A stretch of DNA of 54,476 nt from positions 1-54,476 of the forward strand of contig NZ_STGG01000037.1 of NCBI RefSeq assembly GCF_005222695.1, written 5' to 3'. Of this stretch, positions 9,852 through 17,866 are shown in pieces. Within the stretch, counting starts at the first letter, position 1, and each line of letters starts with the position of its first letter. A model generated the notes under the pieces. It worked only from the letters and a program-made list of their open reading frames with translations. It ran no database searches and had not been told where the DNA came from. Source of the DNA: Massilia sp. HP4 (GTDB taxonomy: Bacteria; Pseudomonadota; Gammaproteobacteria; Burkholderiales; Burkholderiaceae_D). A program made the translations under genes and the position numbers.

Positions 9852-9927
9852 GTCCCTATCGTCTAGAGGCCTAGGACATCACCCTTTCACGGTGAGTACC
9901 GGGGTTCGAATCCCCGTGGGGACGCCA
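9852..9927 (+). tRNA. tRNA-Glu (TTC anticodon), copy 2
   Basis: Same as copy 1, with the GTCCCTA acceptor strand (T6-G67 wobble) and encoded CCA. Confidence 0.97.
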
Positions 9928-10001
9928 AGAATTTGGTAATGCGCCGCGCCAGCGGCGGCGCATGGTAAGGTATCGGTAGTTTAAGTTTTGTGCAGTTTTA
10001 G

Positions 10002-10077
10002 GTCCCCATCGTCTAGAGGCCTAGGACATCACCCTTTCACGGTGAGTACCGGGGTTCGAATCCCCGTGGGGACGCCA
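10002..10077 (+). tRNA. tRNA-Glu (TTC anticodon), copy 3
   Basis: 76 bases with encoded CCA. The acceptor strand is GTCCCCA, giving a C6-G67 Watson-Crick pair in place of the wobble in copies 1 and 2. A terminator follows at once. Confidence 0.97.
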
Positions 10078-10081
10078 GCTT

Positions 10082-10134
10082 AAAACCGGAGTAGACCAAC
10101 GCGCATGCGCGTCGAAGGTACTCCGGTTTTTCTA
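10082..10134 (+). terminator. Intrinsic terminator after tRNA-Glu copy 3
   Basis: AAAACCGGAGTA at 10082-10093 pairs with TACTCCGGTTTT at 10119-10130, with a T run at the end. The loop holds a further small GCGC palindrome. It separates copy 4 from the rest, or acts as a partial terminator inside the array. Confidence 0.8.
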
Positions 10135-10206
10135 TTGTGCTGGCAAAATAGGCCCGACATGATGCAGCAGTAGTCAAGTCGGCCAGTAGCAGTAGTACAG
10201 TTTTAG

Positions 10207-10282
10207 GTCCCCATCGTCTAGAGGCCTAGGACATCACCCTTTCACGGTGAGTACCGGGGTTCGAATCCCCGTGGGGACGCCA
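10207..10282 (+). tRNA. tRNA-Glu (TTC anticodon), copy 4
   Basis: 76 bases with encoded CCA and the GTCCCCA acceptor strand as in copy 3. The bases just before it (cagttttag) also match those before copy 3, which suggests a recent tandem duplication of the pair. Confidence 0.97.
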
Positions 10283-10286
10283 GACA

Positions 10287-10330
10287 GAAGCCGGAGCCGG
10301 CCACGCGAGTGGGGCTCCGGTTTTTCTTTT
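10287..10330 (+). terminator. Intrinsic terminator closing the tRNA array
   Basis: CCGGAGCC at 10291-10298 pairs with GGCTCCGG at 10313-10320, followed by TTTTTCTTTT. It lies in the gap before the convergent protease gene. Confidence 0.85.
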
Positions 10331-10367
10331 GGCGCGCCATATTCGGTGGCCTGGACGCCAGGTGGTA

Positions 10368-12266
10368 TCACCACCCCGACGAACGCAATGCCCTGAACGG
10401 ATAGTTGATCGCCCCAGGCTGCCCCGCGGCGCCGATGCCGGGCGGCCCCACGCCCATGCGCGCACCGTCGCCCGGCGCCCCTGCGAACATGCCGGCCGGA
10501 ATGCCAAAGCCGGCAGCCACACTCTGCCACGCCATGCCGGGCTGCGCCACGGGCAGGCCCAGCGCCACCAGCGCGTCCGGCAATCCATAGCCGATCCGGT
10601 TCGGATCGCTCACCGTGACAGGGCGCGCACTCATGCGCAAGACCTGGAACAAGCGCTCGACCCGCTCTGGCGAGCGTGGCAGGGACATGGACTGGAACTC
10701 GGGCCGGTGCGCAAGCACCAGCGCCGCCAGGCCGGTGACGTGCGGCGCCGCCATCGAGGTCCCGTCCCAGGCCGCGAAATTATTGGGCGGCACCGACGAC
10801 ACGATGGCCACGCCCGGTGCGCAGACGTCGACCTGCGGACCGAAGCAGCTGAACCTGGCCGTAAAGTAGCCTTGCGCATCGCGGTCGGGACCGATGGTCT
10901 CGGCATGGTAGCTGTCGGGAGGAAACTCGTGGACATTGCCGATCGCCGCCACCGCCAGCACATGCGGTGACGATGCCGGGTACTGGACGGCCGCGGCCGA
11001 GTTGCCCGCCGCGGCGATGCAGGCCACGCCGGCCTGCCTGGCGCGCACGATCTGCCGCTCCAGCGCCTCGGACGGCGACCCGCCGCCCAGGCTCATGTTG
11101 ACGACGTCGATTCCCTGTTCGATGCAGTATTCGAGCGCATCGATCAGCTGGCTGACCTGGCCGCCCGGGAACAGCTTGCAGACGTGGATCTCGGCCTCGG
11201 GCGCGAAACCGCGGATGCCCCAGGCGGGATCGGTGGCGGCGATCACACCGGCGCAGTGCGAGCCGTGGCCAAACGTATCGACGTTCCAGGTGGAGCGGTC
11301 GACCTGCTTGTTGACGACGTCGAAGCCGGAGCGGATCTGGTTCAGGTTGCCGTGGGTGGTGGCGGCGCCGGAATCGATCACGGCGATCTTGACGCCGCGG
11401 CCGCGGAACTGCTGCGGCACCTGGTCGAGGCGCATGGCGCGGGCGCCCCAGCCCAGGGCGGCCTGTTGCGGCATGCCGCGCAGCGCCGGCCAGTCGGCCA
11501 GCGCACGTACCATGACGACGTTCGGCTCGTCCAGGCTCAGGTCGGGGTCGCGCTGGTAGAGGCTCCAGTAGTCGGTGCGCGGCTTGACGTACAGGCCGCT
11601 GATCGTGTGCGCGTCTTCGCCATACAGGCGCAGGCGGGCCACGCCGTCGGGACCGGTGACCGCGGTGCTCGGCAGCGCGCCGCCGAACAGCGAGACCTCG
11701 ACGTCGGCCAACGGTACGCCATCCTTGCCGACCACGGCGAGCAGCAGCTCGGCCTGTGGCCCCTGATAGGGCGTCAGCGAATTGACCAGGTCGGGCCGCC
11801 GCAGCATGGGATCGAGCAGCTCGAGATGCTGGTCGCGCTCGACCAGCAACTGGCCCTGGCCGCGCTGGAACAGCTCGCCCGCTTTCTGGTCGGTCATGCG
11901 CGCCACCACGACGCCGTCGGCCGGTTCGCCCATGGAGGCCGGGCCGAAGCCGGCCGGCGCCATGCCGCCGCGGGTGGCGATGGTGTCGACCACGTCGATG
12001 TCGGGCAGGGCGTGCAAAGCCTGCTGCACGGCCGACAGGCCGAGCGGCGCGACCCAGCTGCTGGCGCCGAAAGCGCCGCCGAGCGCCGTGCGCGGCGCGA
12101 CCAGGTATTTCTTCTTGCGCTCGACGACCGGGCGGCCGCGCGCGATGGCCGCGGCGCCATCCACGGCGCCTTCGGCAGCCGCGGTACGCTTGCCTGCGGC
12201 GCCGTCAGGGGTTGGATCTGGCGTCTCCGGCGCTTCGCTGGCGGCGCTTTTCGTATGTTTTGGCAT
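10368..12266 (-). CDS. Subtilisin-like serine protease (peptidase S8) with an N-terminal Ig-like domain
   Basis: The S8 catalytic triad is complete: Asp in AVIDSG near residue 298, His in DTFGHGSHCAG near 333, and Ser in GTSMAAPHV near 504. The order D-H-S and the oxyanion loop AAAGNSAAAVQYPA are typical. Residues about 160-250 (LLLAVVGKDGVPLADVEV onward) resemble a carboxypeptidase-regulatory or CNA-B-like beta domain, an uncommon position ahead of the protease domain. No Sec signal peptide is visible; the N-terminus is charged, Pro/Ala-rich and low complexity. Export by another route or action inside the cell are both possible. No I9 propeptide is fused to it; a free-standing one is encoded 24 bases upstream on the same strand. 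The length is 632 residues. It is the last gene of a three-gene minus-strand unit. Confidence 0.92.
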   Translation of the reverse strand: MPKHTKSAASEAPETPDPTPDGAAGKRTAAAEGAVDGAAAIARGRPVVERKKKYLVAPRTALGGAFGASSWVAPLGLSAVQQALHALPDIDVVDTIATRGGMAPAGFGPASMGEPADGVVVARMTDQKAGELFQRGQGQLLVERDQHLELLDPMLRRPDLVNSLTPYQGPQAELLLAVVGKDGVPLADVEVSLFGGALPSTAVTGPDGVARLRLYGEDAHTISGLYVKPRTDYWSLYQRDPDLSLDEPNVVMVRALADWPALRGMPQQAALGWGARAMRLDQVPQQFRGRGVKIAVIDSGAATTHGNLNQIRSGFDVVNKQVDRSTWNVDTFGHGSHCAGVIAATDPAWGIRGFAPEAEIHVCKLFPGGQVSQLIDALEYCIEQGIDVVNMSLGGGSPSEALERQIVRARQAGVACIAAAGNSAAAVQYPASSPHVLAVAAIGNVHEFPPDSYHAETIGPDRDAQGYFTARFSCFGPQVDVCAPGVAIVSSVPPNNFAAWDGTSMAAPHVTGLAALVLAHRPEFQSMSLPRSPERVERLFQVLRMSARPVTVSDPNRIGYGLPDALVALGLPVAQPGMAWQSVAAGFGIPAGMFAGAPGDGARMGVGPPGIGAAGQPGAINYPFRALRSSGW

Positions 12267-12290
12267 GGGATGTCCTTTGCCCGGATGCGC

Positions 12291-12545
12291 TCAGTCGGAC
12301 AGTGAGAGCGGCTGGTCCGGTTCGATCGTTAACTGGTGAAGAGTCTGTTGCCGCAGCCGTTCGGCAGTCGGCGCGTCGGTCTCGACGACGGCCGTGTGCG
12401 GCGGCCCGGAAGAGGGGCCGATAATGTCGACCAATTGCACGCCGGGTTCGGAGGCCAGGGTCGTGAGAAACCGGGCGAGTGCGTTGTCGTCGCTTGCGGC
12501 GCGCACGATGTAGCGGCCGAGCGTGGGAGGCAGGGATGCCGGCAT
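12291..12545 (-). CDS. Free-standing I9-like propeptide / subtilase inhibitor
   Basis: 84 residues. The pattern starts RYIVRAASDDNALARFL, passes VVETDAPTAERLRQQ, and ends HQLTIEPDQPLSLSD. It matches the plan of inhibitor I9 domains: a first beta strand YIV, a helix, and a last strand written as Leu-x-x followed by I-E-x-D. Such domains normally sit at the N-terminus of subtilases as a folding chaperone and inhibitor. Here it is a separate protein encoded 24 bases before a subtilase that lacks one, so I infer it acts in trans on that protease. No signal peptide is seen, in line with the protease. The family call rests on pattern reading only. Confidence 0.7.
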   Translation of the reverse strand: MPASLPPTLGRYIVRAASDDNALARFLTTLASEPGVQLVDIIGPSSGPPHTAVVETDAPTAERLRQQTLHQLTIEPDQPLSLSD

Positions 12546-12604
12546 GGCGGAGCTCCTGGATACCGGCCTGCTGCCATGGCAACAGGCCGGCCGTGAGTGA
12601 TGGT

Positions 12605-13513
12605 TTAGTGCACGGTTTGCTGGCCGCCGAACTGCTGGCCAGGGTAGGGGCCTTGCTGGACCGGATATTGTTGAACGGGGTATTGTTGACCGCCGAACTG
12701 CTGTTGCTGGCCATACGGATCAGCCGAGAACGGCACATAGCGGCCGAGCTCCTTGGCGACATTGCCGATCGCGCTGCCCAGGCCCTGGTTGCCCAGTTGT
12801 TCACCGATGAAGCCGCCGACCGGGCGAGCATACTGGGTGATCGCATTGCTCACCCAGCCTTGCGGTGCAATCTGGCCGCCTTGCTGGGCGCCCTGCTGGG
12901 CCAGTTGCTGTTGCAGCAGCGCCTGCTGTTGCTGGACTTGCTGCAAGGTTTGCTGCAATTGCTGTTGCAGCACTTGCAGCTGCTGCAGTTGCACCAGCGG
13001 CGACTGCGGCTGTTGCTGGGCTTGTTGCACGGCCTGCGGATCGGCGCCGAACGGCACCATGCGGCCGTAGCTGGAGCCCTCGCTGATGATATTGCCCAGC
13101 GTTTTATTGCCGGTCAGGTTGCCGATGAGGGCGCCGGCCGGACGGCCGATCGTGCTGATCAGGTTGCCGAAGAAGCCGCCCTGCGGGGTCAGCTGGCCTT
13201 GCTGTTGCTGCAGTTGCAGCTGCTGCAATTGCTGGAGCTGCTGCAGCTGCTGCAATTCTTGCAGCTGCTGCGGATCCAGTTGCTGTCCGCCGAGGCCTGC
13301 CGACGGATCGGCCGACAGCGGCGAGAAGCGGCCCAGGAAGCCGCCGGCCGTTTCACCGATGCGGCTGCCCAGGCCCGAATTGTTGAACAATCCGCCGATG
13401 CCGCGCCCGATCAGGCCGCCCAGCGGTGCGCCGAACATGCTGCCCAGCGATTGCGGTGCAAACTGTTGCGGTGAGAATTGTTGCGGATAGCCTGCTTGCT
13501 GATACTCGTTCAT
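12605..13513 (-). CDS. Gln-rich protein with three glycine-rich modules, unknown function
   Basis: 302 residues that I do not recognise as a named family. Three modules of about 50 residues (coded roughly at 13300-13447, 13029-13178 and 12715-12865) each hold a Gly/Ala-rich hydrophobic stretch such as APLGGLIGRGIGGLF, and each ends in a P-[LF]-[SG]-A-D-P motif. They are joined by linkers that are almost pure Gln and Leu (LQQLQQLQQL), likely coiled coil or fibre forming. The C-tail is rich in Gln, Tyr, Gly and Pro. The start is supported by GGAGG six to seven bases before the ATG. It is the first gene of the unit with the I9-like and subtilase genes. It may be a substrate or a scaffold of the protease; this is inference. 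There is no signal peptide. Confidence 0.8.
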   Translation of the reverse strand: MNEYQQAGYPQQFSPQQFAPQSLGSMFGAPLGGLIGRGIGGLFNNSGLGSRIGETAGGFLGRFSPLSADPSAGLGGQQLDPQQLQELQQLQQLQQLQQLQLQQQQGQLTPQGGFFGNLISTIGRPAGALIGNLTGNKTLGNIISEGSSYGRMVPFGADPQAVQQAQQQPQSPLVQLQQLQVLQQQLQQTLQQVQQQQALLQQQLAQQGAQQGGQIAPQGWVSNAITQYARPVGGFIGEQLGNQGLGSAIGNVAKELGRYVPFSADPYGQQQQFGGQQYPVQQYPVQQGPYPGQQFGGQQTVH

Positions 13514-13879
13514 GTTTCAACTCCTCCAGGTAGTCGGCCGTGTTGCGGCGAGCGGATGACGGAAGCAAGCCTGCCGCAAACGGCCGTGTTCACATAGTCC
13601 GCGCCAGGGCAGGGCCGAAGGCGCGAGCGAAGGGCAGGAAGGGCTGCCATCGAGGCCGCCTTCCCTGCAGGTAGGCGTTCGACCGGGCGTCGATGGCGAA
13701 GTTTATGCATGCTGGTGCCCGAGGCTCACTTCGTTTTTGGTCATTGCGATAACGCAGACGCGCGCCAGAAAGGATGGTGTTTCTTCGCGCATTGCACTGT
13801 GTTCAAGGACATTTTGTCGGATGACGGTAGAATGGCGGCCCCTGCCACCGGGGCTTGCCAGGCCCGCTTCTTCTCCACC
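13514..13879. other. Divergent intergenic region, no gene seen
   Basis: This 366-base stretch separates the minus-strand Gln-rich gene from earP. It must hold promoters for both. At the left edge is the GGAGG ribosome site of the Gln-rich gene (13519-13527, minus strand). A TAGAAT near 13826 could be the earP -10. I see no RNA gene, repeat or convincing coding frame here. Confidence 0.5.
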
Positions 13880-15055
13880 ATGCTCCAGAACGCTTCCGCG
13901 CCATCGCTGGCCATTTTCTGCAAGGTCGTCGACAACTACGGCGACATCGGCATCTGCTGGCGCCTGGCGCGCCAGCTGCGCCACGAGCACGGGGTCGCGG
14001 TCACGCTGTGGGTGGACGACCTGGCGAGTTTTCGCCGCATCTGTCCGCAAGTCGATCCGGCGGCCGAGGAGCAGGCCGTGCAGGACGTCGCCGTCCGCCA
14101 CTGGCGCGGCCAGGACGGCAGCCATGCCGCCAGCGACATTCCCGACATCGTCATCGAGTTCTTCGGCTGCGAACTGCCGCCAGGCTATGTCGAGGCGATG
14201 GCCGCGCGCACGCCGCGTCCGGCCTGGATCAACTACGAAGGCTTGACGGCCGAGGACTGGGTCGAGGGCTGCCACCGGCTGCCGTCGATGCATCCGCGGC
14301 TGAAGCTGACCAAGCATTTCTTCTTCCCCGGCTTTAACGAGCGCACCGGCGGCCTGTTGTGCGAAGCCGGCCTCGACGTACGGCGCCGCGCCTTCCAGCA
14401 CGATCCCGCGCAGGCCGCCGCCTTCCTGGCGCGCTTCGGGGTGACGGCGCAGGAGGCGGCCGGGCGCAAGGTGTCGCTGTTCTGCTATCCGGATGCGCCG
14501 GTGGATGACTTGTTCCGCGCCTGGGAGAAAGACCGGCAGCCTACCCTGTGCCTGGTGCCCGAAGGCGTGGCGCGCGGGCAGGTCGAAGCCTTCATCGATG
14601 GCGCGGCGCTGGCGGGCACAAGCGCGACCCGCGGCCAGCTGACCGTGCGGGTACTGCCTTTCGTGCCGCAAGAAGATTACGACTCGCTCTTGTGGGCCTG
14701 CGACCTGAACTTCGTGCGTGGCGAAGACTCCTGGGTGCGTGCGCAATGGGCGGGCCGCCCCTTCATCTGGCATATTTACCTGCAGGATGAAAACCTGCAC
14801 CACAAAAAGCTGCGCGCCTTCCTGAAGATATATGCGCAAGACTTGCCGGCGCTGGATGCCTTTATGCTCGGCTGGAACGGCGCGCAGGCAATTGGCGATT
14901 GGACGGCGGCCTGGATGGCGCTGGAGACCGAGTTGCCGCGCATCGCAGCCCGGGCCGAAGCCTGGCGCGAGCAGGTCACGGCGCATGGCGATTTGGCGAC
15001 GAAGCTGCTCGATTTCGTACGCGAGCTGGGGCAGGGCCAGGAAAACCGCGTATAA
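13880..15055 (+). CDS. earP: EF-P arginine rhamnosyltransferase
   Basis: EarP transfers rhamnose from dTDP-rhamnose to Arg32 of elongation factor P. This allows EF-P to rescue ribosomes stalled at polyproline. The N-terminal IFCKVVDNYGDIGICWRLA holds the family's catalytic aspartates, and RGEDSWVRAQWAGRPFIWHI with QDENLHHKKLRAFL is the conserved sugar-nucleotide binding end of this GT-B enzyme. The length of 391 residues is normal. The ATG at 13880 is chosen since the conserved fold starts within 12 residues; longer in-frame starts upstream (for example at 13832) would add low-complexity sequence. It is followed by efp, its only known substrate, after 108 bases. That arrangement is standard in betaproteobacteria and Pseudomonas. 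Confidence 0.96.
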   Translation: MLQNASAPSLAIFCKVVDNYGDIGICWRLARQLRHEHGVAVTLWVDDLASFRRICPQVDPAAEEQAVQDVAVRHWRGQDGSHAASDIPDIVIEFFGCELPPGYVEAMAARTPRPAWINYEGLTAEDWVEGCHRLPSMHPRLKLTKHFFFPGFNERTGGLLCEAGLDVRRRAFQHDPAQAAAFLARFGVTAQEAAGRKVSLFCYPDAPVDDLFRAWEKDRQPTLCLVPEGVARGQVEAFIDGAALAGTSATRGQLTVRVLPFVPQEDYDSLLWACDLNFVRGEDSWVRAQWAGRPFIWHIYLQDENLHHKKLRAFLKIYAQDLPALDAFMLGWNGAQAIGDWTAAWMALETELPRIAARAEAWREQVTAHGDLATKLLDFVRELGQGQENRV

Positions 15056-15056
15056 T
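15051..15056 (+). promoter_or_regulatory. Possible -10 element for efp
   Basis: A perfect TATAAT overlaps the earP stop codon. No good -35 lies 16-18 bases upstream, so the call is weak. It would give efp a separate transcript with a leader of about 100 bases. Confidence 0.35.
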
Positions 15057-15163
15057 GCCCGGTTAGTTTCTTCCGGATTCCGACGATCAAACGCAGGTTC
15101 CGAGGCGCTCAGCCCGCCAGCCCGCGATGATTTAATGCAACTATCTTTTTACGTAAAATACCT

Positions 15164-15739
15164 ATGAAACCCGCAAAAGAAATTCGTGTTGGCAACATCA
15201 TCATGGTTGATGAAAAGCCGTTCATCGTGCTGCGTTCCGACGTCAATGGTTCGAGCCGCACGGGCTTCACCTACAAATGGAAGATGAAGAATCTTCTGAC
15301 CAACGCTCCTCTCGAAAACGTGTTCCGCGGCGACGACAAGTTCGACGTGGTCGTGCTCGACAAGAAGCCGGTCACCTATTCGTACTTCGCCGACCCGCTG
15401 TACGTCTTCATGGATGCCGACTACGAACAGTTCGAAATCGAAGAAGAGAACCTGGGTGACGCGCTGCACTACCTGAAAGACGGTATGGAATGCGAAGCCG
15501 TGTTCTATGACGGCAAGGCCATCTCGGTCGAACTGCCGACCATCATCGCACGCCAGATCATTTACTCGGAACCAGCCGTCAAGGGCAATACTTCGGGCAA
15601 CGTCCTGAAAGAAGCCAAGCTGGAAAACGCGATCGAAGCCCACCAGCACACCATCATGGTGCCGCTGTTCGTGAGCCAGGACGACGTGATCGAGATCGAT
15701 ACCCGTACCAACGAGTACAAGAAAGTCGTGCGTAACTAA
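15164..15739 (+). CDS. efp: Elongation factor P
   Basis: EF-P binds between the P and E sites of the ribosome and speeds peptide bonds at consecutive prolines. The three beta-barrel domains are covered in 191 residues. The modification loop reads [16 protein letters not shown], with the arginine at position 32, the site used by Ear[18 protein letters not shown] in the middle and [15 protein letters not shown] at the end are typical. The loop differs from the common KSGRNAAVVKMKLKN form of Pseudomonas and Burkholderia, which I recall as normal for Oxalobacteraceae but cannot check here. It is followed by a strong terminator and preceded by earP. Confidence 0.98.
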   Translation: MKPAKEIRVGNIIMVDEKPFIVLRSDVNGSSRTGFTYKWKMKNLLTNAPLENVFRGDDKFDVVVLDKKPVTYSYFADPLYVFMDADYEQFEIEEENLGDALHYLKDGMECEAVFYDGKAISVELPTIIARQIIYSEPAVKGNTSGNVLKEAKLENAIEAHQHTIMVPLFVSQDDVIEIDTRTNEYKKVVRN

Positions 15740-15753
15740 GCACTGGCTGTCCA

Positions 15754-15786
15754 AGAAAAAACGCTGCCTCGGCAGCGTTTTTTTTC
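15754..15786 (+). terminator. Intrinsic terminator of efp
   Basis: ACGCTGC and GCAGCGT pair around a CTCG loop (15761-15778), with an A run before and an eight-T run after. The symmetry means it may also serve the convergent ilvD gene. Confidence 0.92.
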
Positions 15787-15822
15787 GTCCCGGCGAGGCC
15801 GGGAACCCAGGCTCAGCCAGCC

Positions 15823-17685
15823 TCAGCGTCGCAACTGCGACAAATCCCGCACCGCGCCGCGGTCGGCCGAGGTGGTCAGCGCCGCATACGCCTGCAGCGC
15901 CTGCGACACATACCGCACGCGCCCGACAGGCTGCCAGGCATCCTGGCCGCGCGCTTCCATCGCCGCGCGACGATGCGCGAGTTCCTCGGTCGATACGCGC
16001 AGGTTGATGGTGCGCGCCGGGATGTCGATGTCGATCAGGTCGCCTTCTTCCACCAGCCCGATGGCGCCGCCTTCCGCTGCCTCTGGAGATGCATGGCCGA
16101 TCACCAGCCCCGACGAGCCGCCCGAGAAGCGCCCGTCGGTGAACAGCGCGCAGGCCTTGCCCAGGCCTTTCGACTTGATGTACGAGGTCGGGTACAGCAT
16201 CTCCTGCATGCCCGGGCCGCCTTTCGGGCCCTCGTAGCGGATGATGACCACGTCGCCCGCATGCACGGTGTCGCCCAGGATCGCCTCGACCGCCGCGTCC
16301 TGGCTCTCGAACACGCGCGCCTTGCCCGAGAATTTCAGGATGCTCTCGTCCACGCCGGCGGTCTTCACGATGCAGCCCTTCTCGGCGATATTCCCGTACA
16401 GGACCGCCAGGCCGCCATCCTGCGAATAAGCATGCTCGCGATCGCGGATGCAGCCGGTCGCGCGGTCCAGGTCGTTCTGTTCGTAGCGCTCCGATTGCGA
16501 GAACGCGACCTGGGTCGGCACGCCGCCCGGCGCCGCGCGGAACCACTGGTGCACGGCCTGGTCGTCGCTGACCCTGATATCGTATTGCGCGATCGCAGCG
16601 CCAATGCTCGGGCTGTGCACGGTCGGCAGCGAGGTGTCCAGCAGGCCCGCGCGCGCCAGCTCGCCCAGGATCGCGGGGATGCCGCCGGCGCGGTGCACGT
16701 CCTCGATATGGAATTTATCGGTCATCGGCGCCACTTTGCACAGGCAGGGCACCAGGCGCGAAATGCGGTCGATGTCGGCCATCGTGAACTCGACCTCGGC
16801 CTCGTGGGCGGCGGCCAGCAGGTGCAGCACGGTATTGGTCGAGCCGCCCATCGAGACGTCGAGCGCCATCGCGTTCTCGAATGCGGCCTTGGTCGCGATC
16901 GAACGTGGCAGCACCGAGTAGTCGTCGCCCTCGTAGTGGCGCTTGGCGGCGTCGACGATCAGGCGGCCGGCGCGCAGGAACAGTTCCTTGCGGTCGGCGT
17001 GGGTGGCGACGATGGTACCGTTACCCGGCAACGACAGGCCCAGCGCCTCGGTCAGGCAGTTCATCGAATTGGCGGTGAACATGCCCGAACACGAACCGCA
17101 GGTCGGACAGGCCGAGCGTTCCACTTCGGCCACCTCGGCGTCGGACACGCTGGCGTCGCCGGCCTTGATCATGGCGTCGATCAGGTCGAGCTTGATCACC
17201 TTGCGGTCGTTGTTGACGACCTTGACCACCTTGCCGGCTTCCATCGGGCCGCCCGAGACGAACACGGTCGGGATGTTCAGGCGCATCGCAGCCATCAGCA
17301 TGCCGGGCGTGATCTTGTCGCAGTTCGAGATGCACACCATGGCGTCGGCGCAGTGGGCATTGACCATGTACTCGACCGAGTCGGCGATCAGGTCGCGCGA
17401 CGGCAGCGAGTACAGCATGCCGCCGTGGCCCATCGCGATGCCGTCGTCGACCGCGATGGTATTGAATTCCTTGGCCACGCCGCCGGCCGCCTCGATCTCG
17501 CGCGCGACCAGCTGGCCCAGGTCCTTCAGGTGCACGTGGCCCGGCACGAACTGGGTGAAGGAATTGACGACCGCGATGATCGGTTTCTCGAAGTCGCCGT
17601 CCTTCATGCCGGTGGCGCGCCACAGCGCGCGTGCTCCGGCCATATTGCGGCCCTGGGTGGTGGTACGTGAACGGTAAGTCGGCAT
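15823..17685 (-). CDS. ilvD: Dihydroxy-acid dehydratase
   Basis: Dehydrates 2,3-dihydroxy-isovalerate and its methyl homologue in valine and isoleucine synthesis, using an iron-sulfur cluster and Mg. The cluster cysteines are in [10 protein letters not shown] and [11 protein letters not shown]. The C-terminal [20 protein letters not shown] and [21 protein letters not shown] are hallmark IlvD sequences. The length of 620 residues is that of the E. coli type. The window ends in a second IlvD/Edd family member (xylonate dehydratase), but this one has the branched-chain amino acid signature. It converges with efp and stands alone, with no other ilv genes nearby. Confidence 0.97.
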   Translation of the reverse strand: MPTYRSRTTTQGRNMAGARALWRATGMKDGDFEKPIIAVVNSFTQFVPGHVHLKDLGQLVAREIEAAGGVAKEFNTIAVDDGIAMGHGGMLYSLPSRDLIADSVEYMVNAHCADAMVCISNCDKITPGMLMAAMRLNIPTVFVSGGPMEAGKVVKVVNNDRKVIKLDLIDAMIKAGDASVSDAEVAEVERSACPTCGSCSGMFTANSMNCLTEALGLSLPGNGTIVATHADRKELFLRAGRLIVDAAKRHYEGDDYSVLPRSIATKAAFENAMALDVSMGGSTNTVLHLLAAAHEAEVEFTMADIDRISRLVPCLCKVAPMTDKFHIEDVHRAGGIPAILGELARAGLLDTSLPTVHSPSIGAAIAQYDIRVSDDQAVHQWFRAAPGGVPTQVAFSQSERYEQNDLDRATGCIRDREHAYSQDGGLAVLYGNIAEKGCIVKTAGVDESILKFSGKARVFESQDAAVEAILGDTVHAGDVVIIRYEGPKGGPGMQEMLYPTSYIKSKGLGKACALFTDGRFSGGSSGLVIGHASPEAAEGGAIGLVEEGDLIDIDIPARTINLRVSTEELAHRRAAMEARGQDAWQPVGRVRYVSQALQAYAALTTSADRGAVRDLSQLRR

Positions 17686-17866
17686 GGGATGCTCCTGCGA
17701 TTCAAAATGGGGCGAAAAACAATGTTGGCATCAGGGTGAAGGCTGGGGCTGGATTTGTCCAATATATGATCGTGTAGTCTGTAAGTGGTTCTGCGTATCA
17801 CACGGCACTGTGGAGCATGGCGTCGTGCTGCTATGCTATTGCTTTGTAACGTAGGAGTAGCACGGC

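Noticed and set aside
12479..13474. 331-codon Leu-rich plus-strand frame opposite the Gln-rich gene
   Set aside because: Poly-Gln codons read backwards give Leu/Cys runs; the minus-strand gene has the ribosome site and the modular repeats.
15823..17685. The ilvD-like gene as a second sugar-acid dehydratase
   Set aside because: It keeps the branched-chain type signatures and length of E. coli IlvD, and is distant from the sugar genes.
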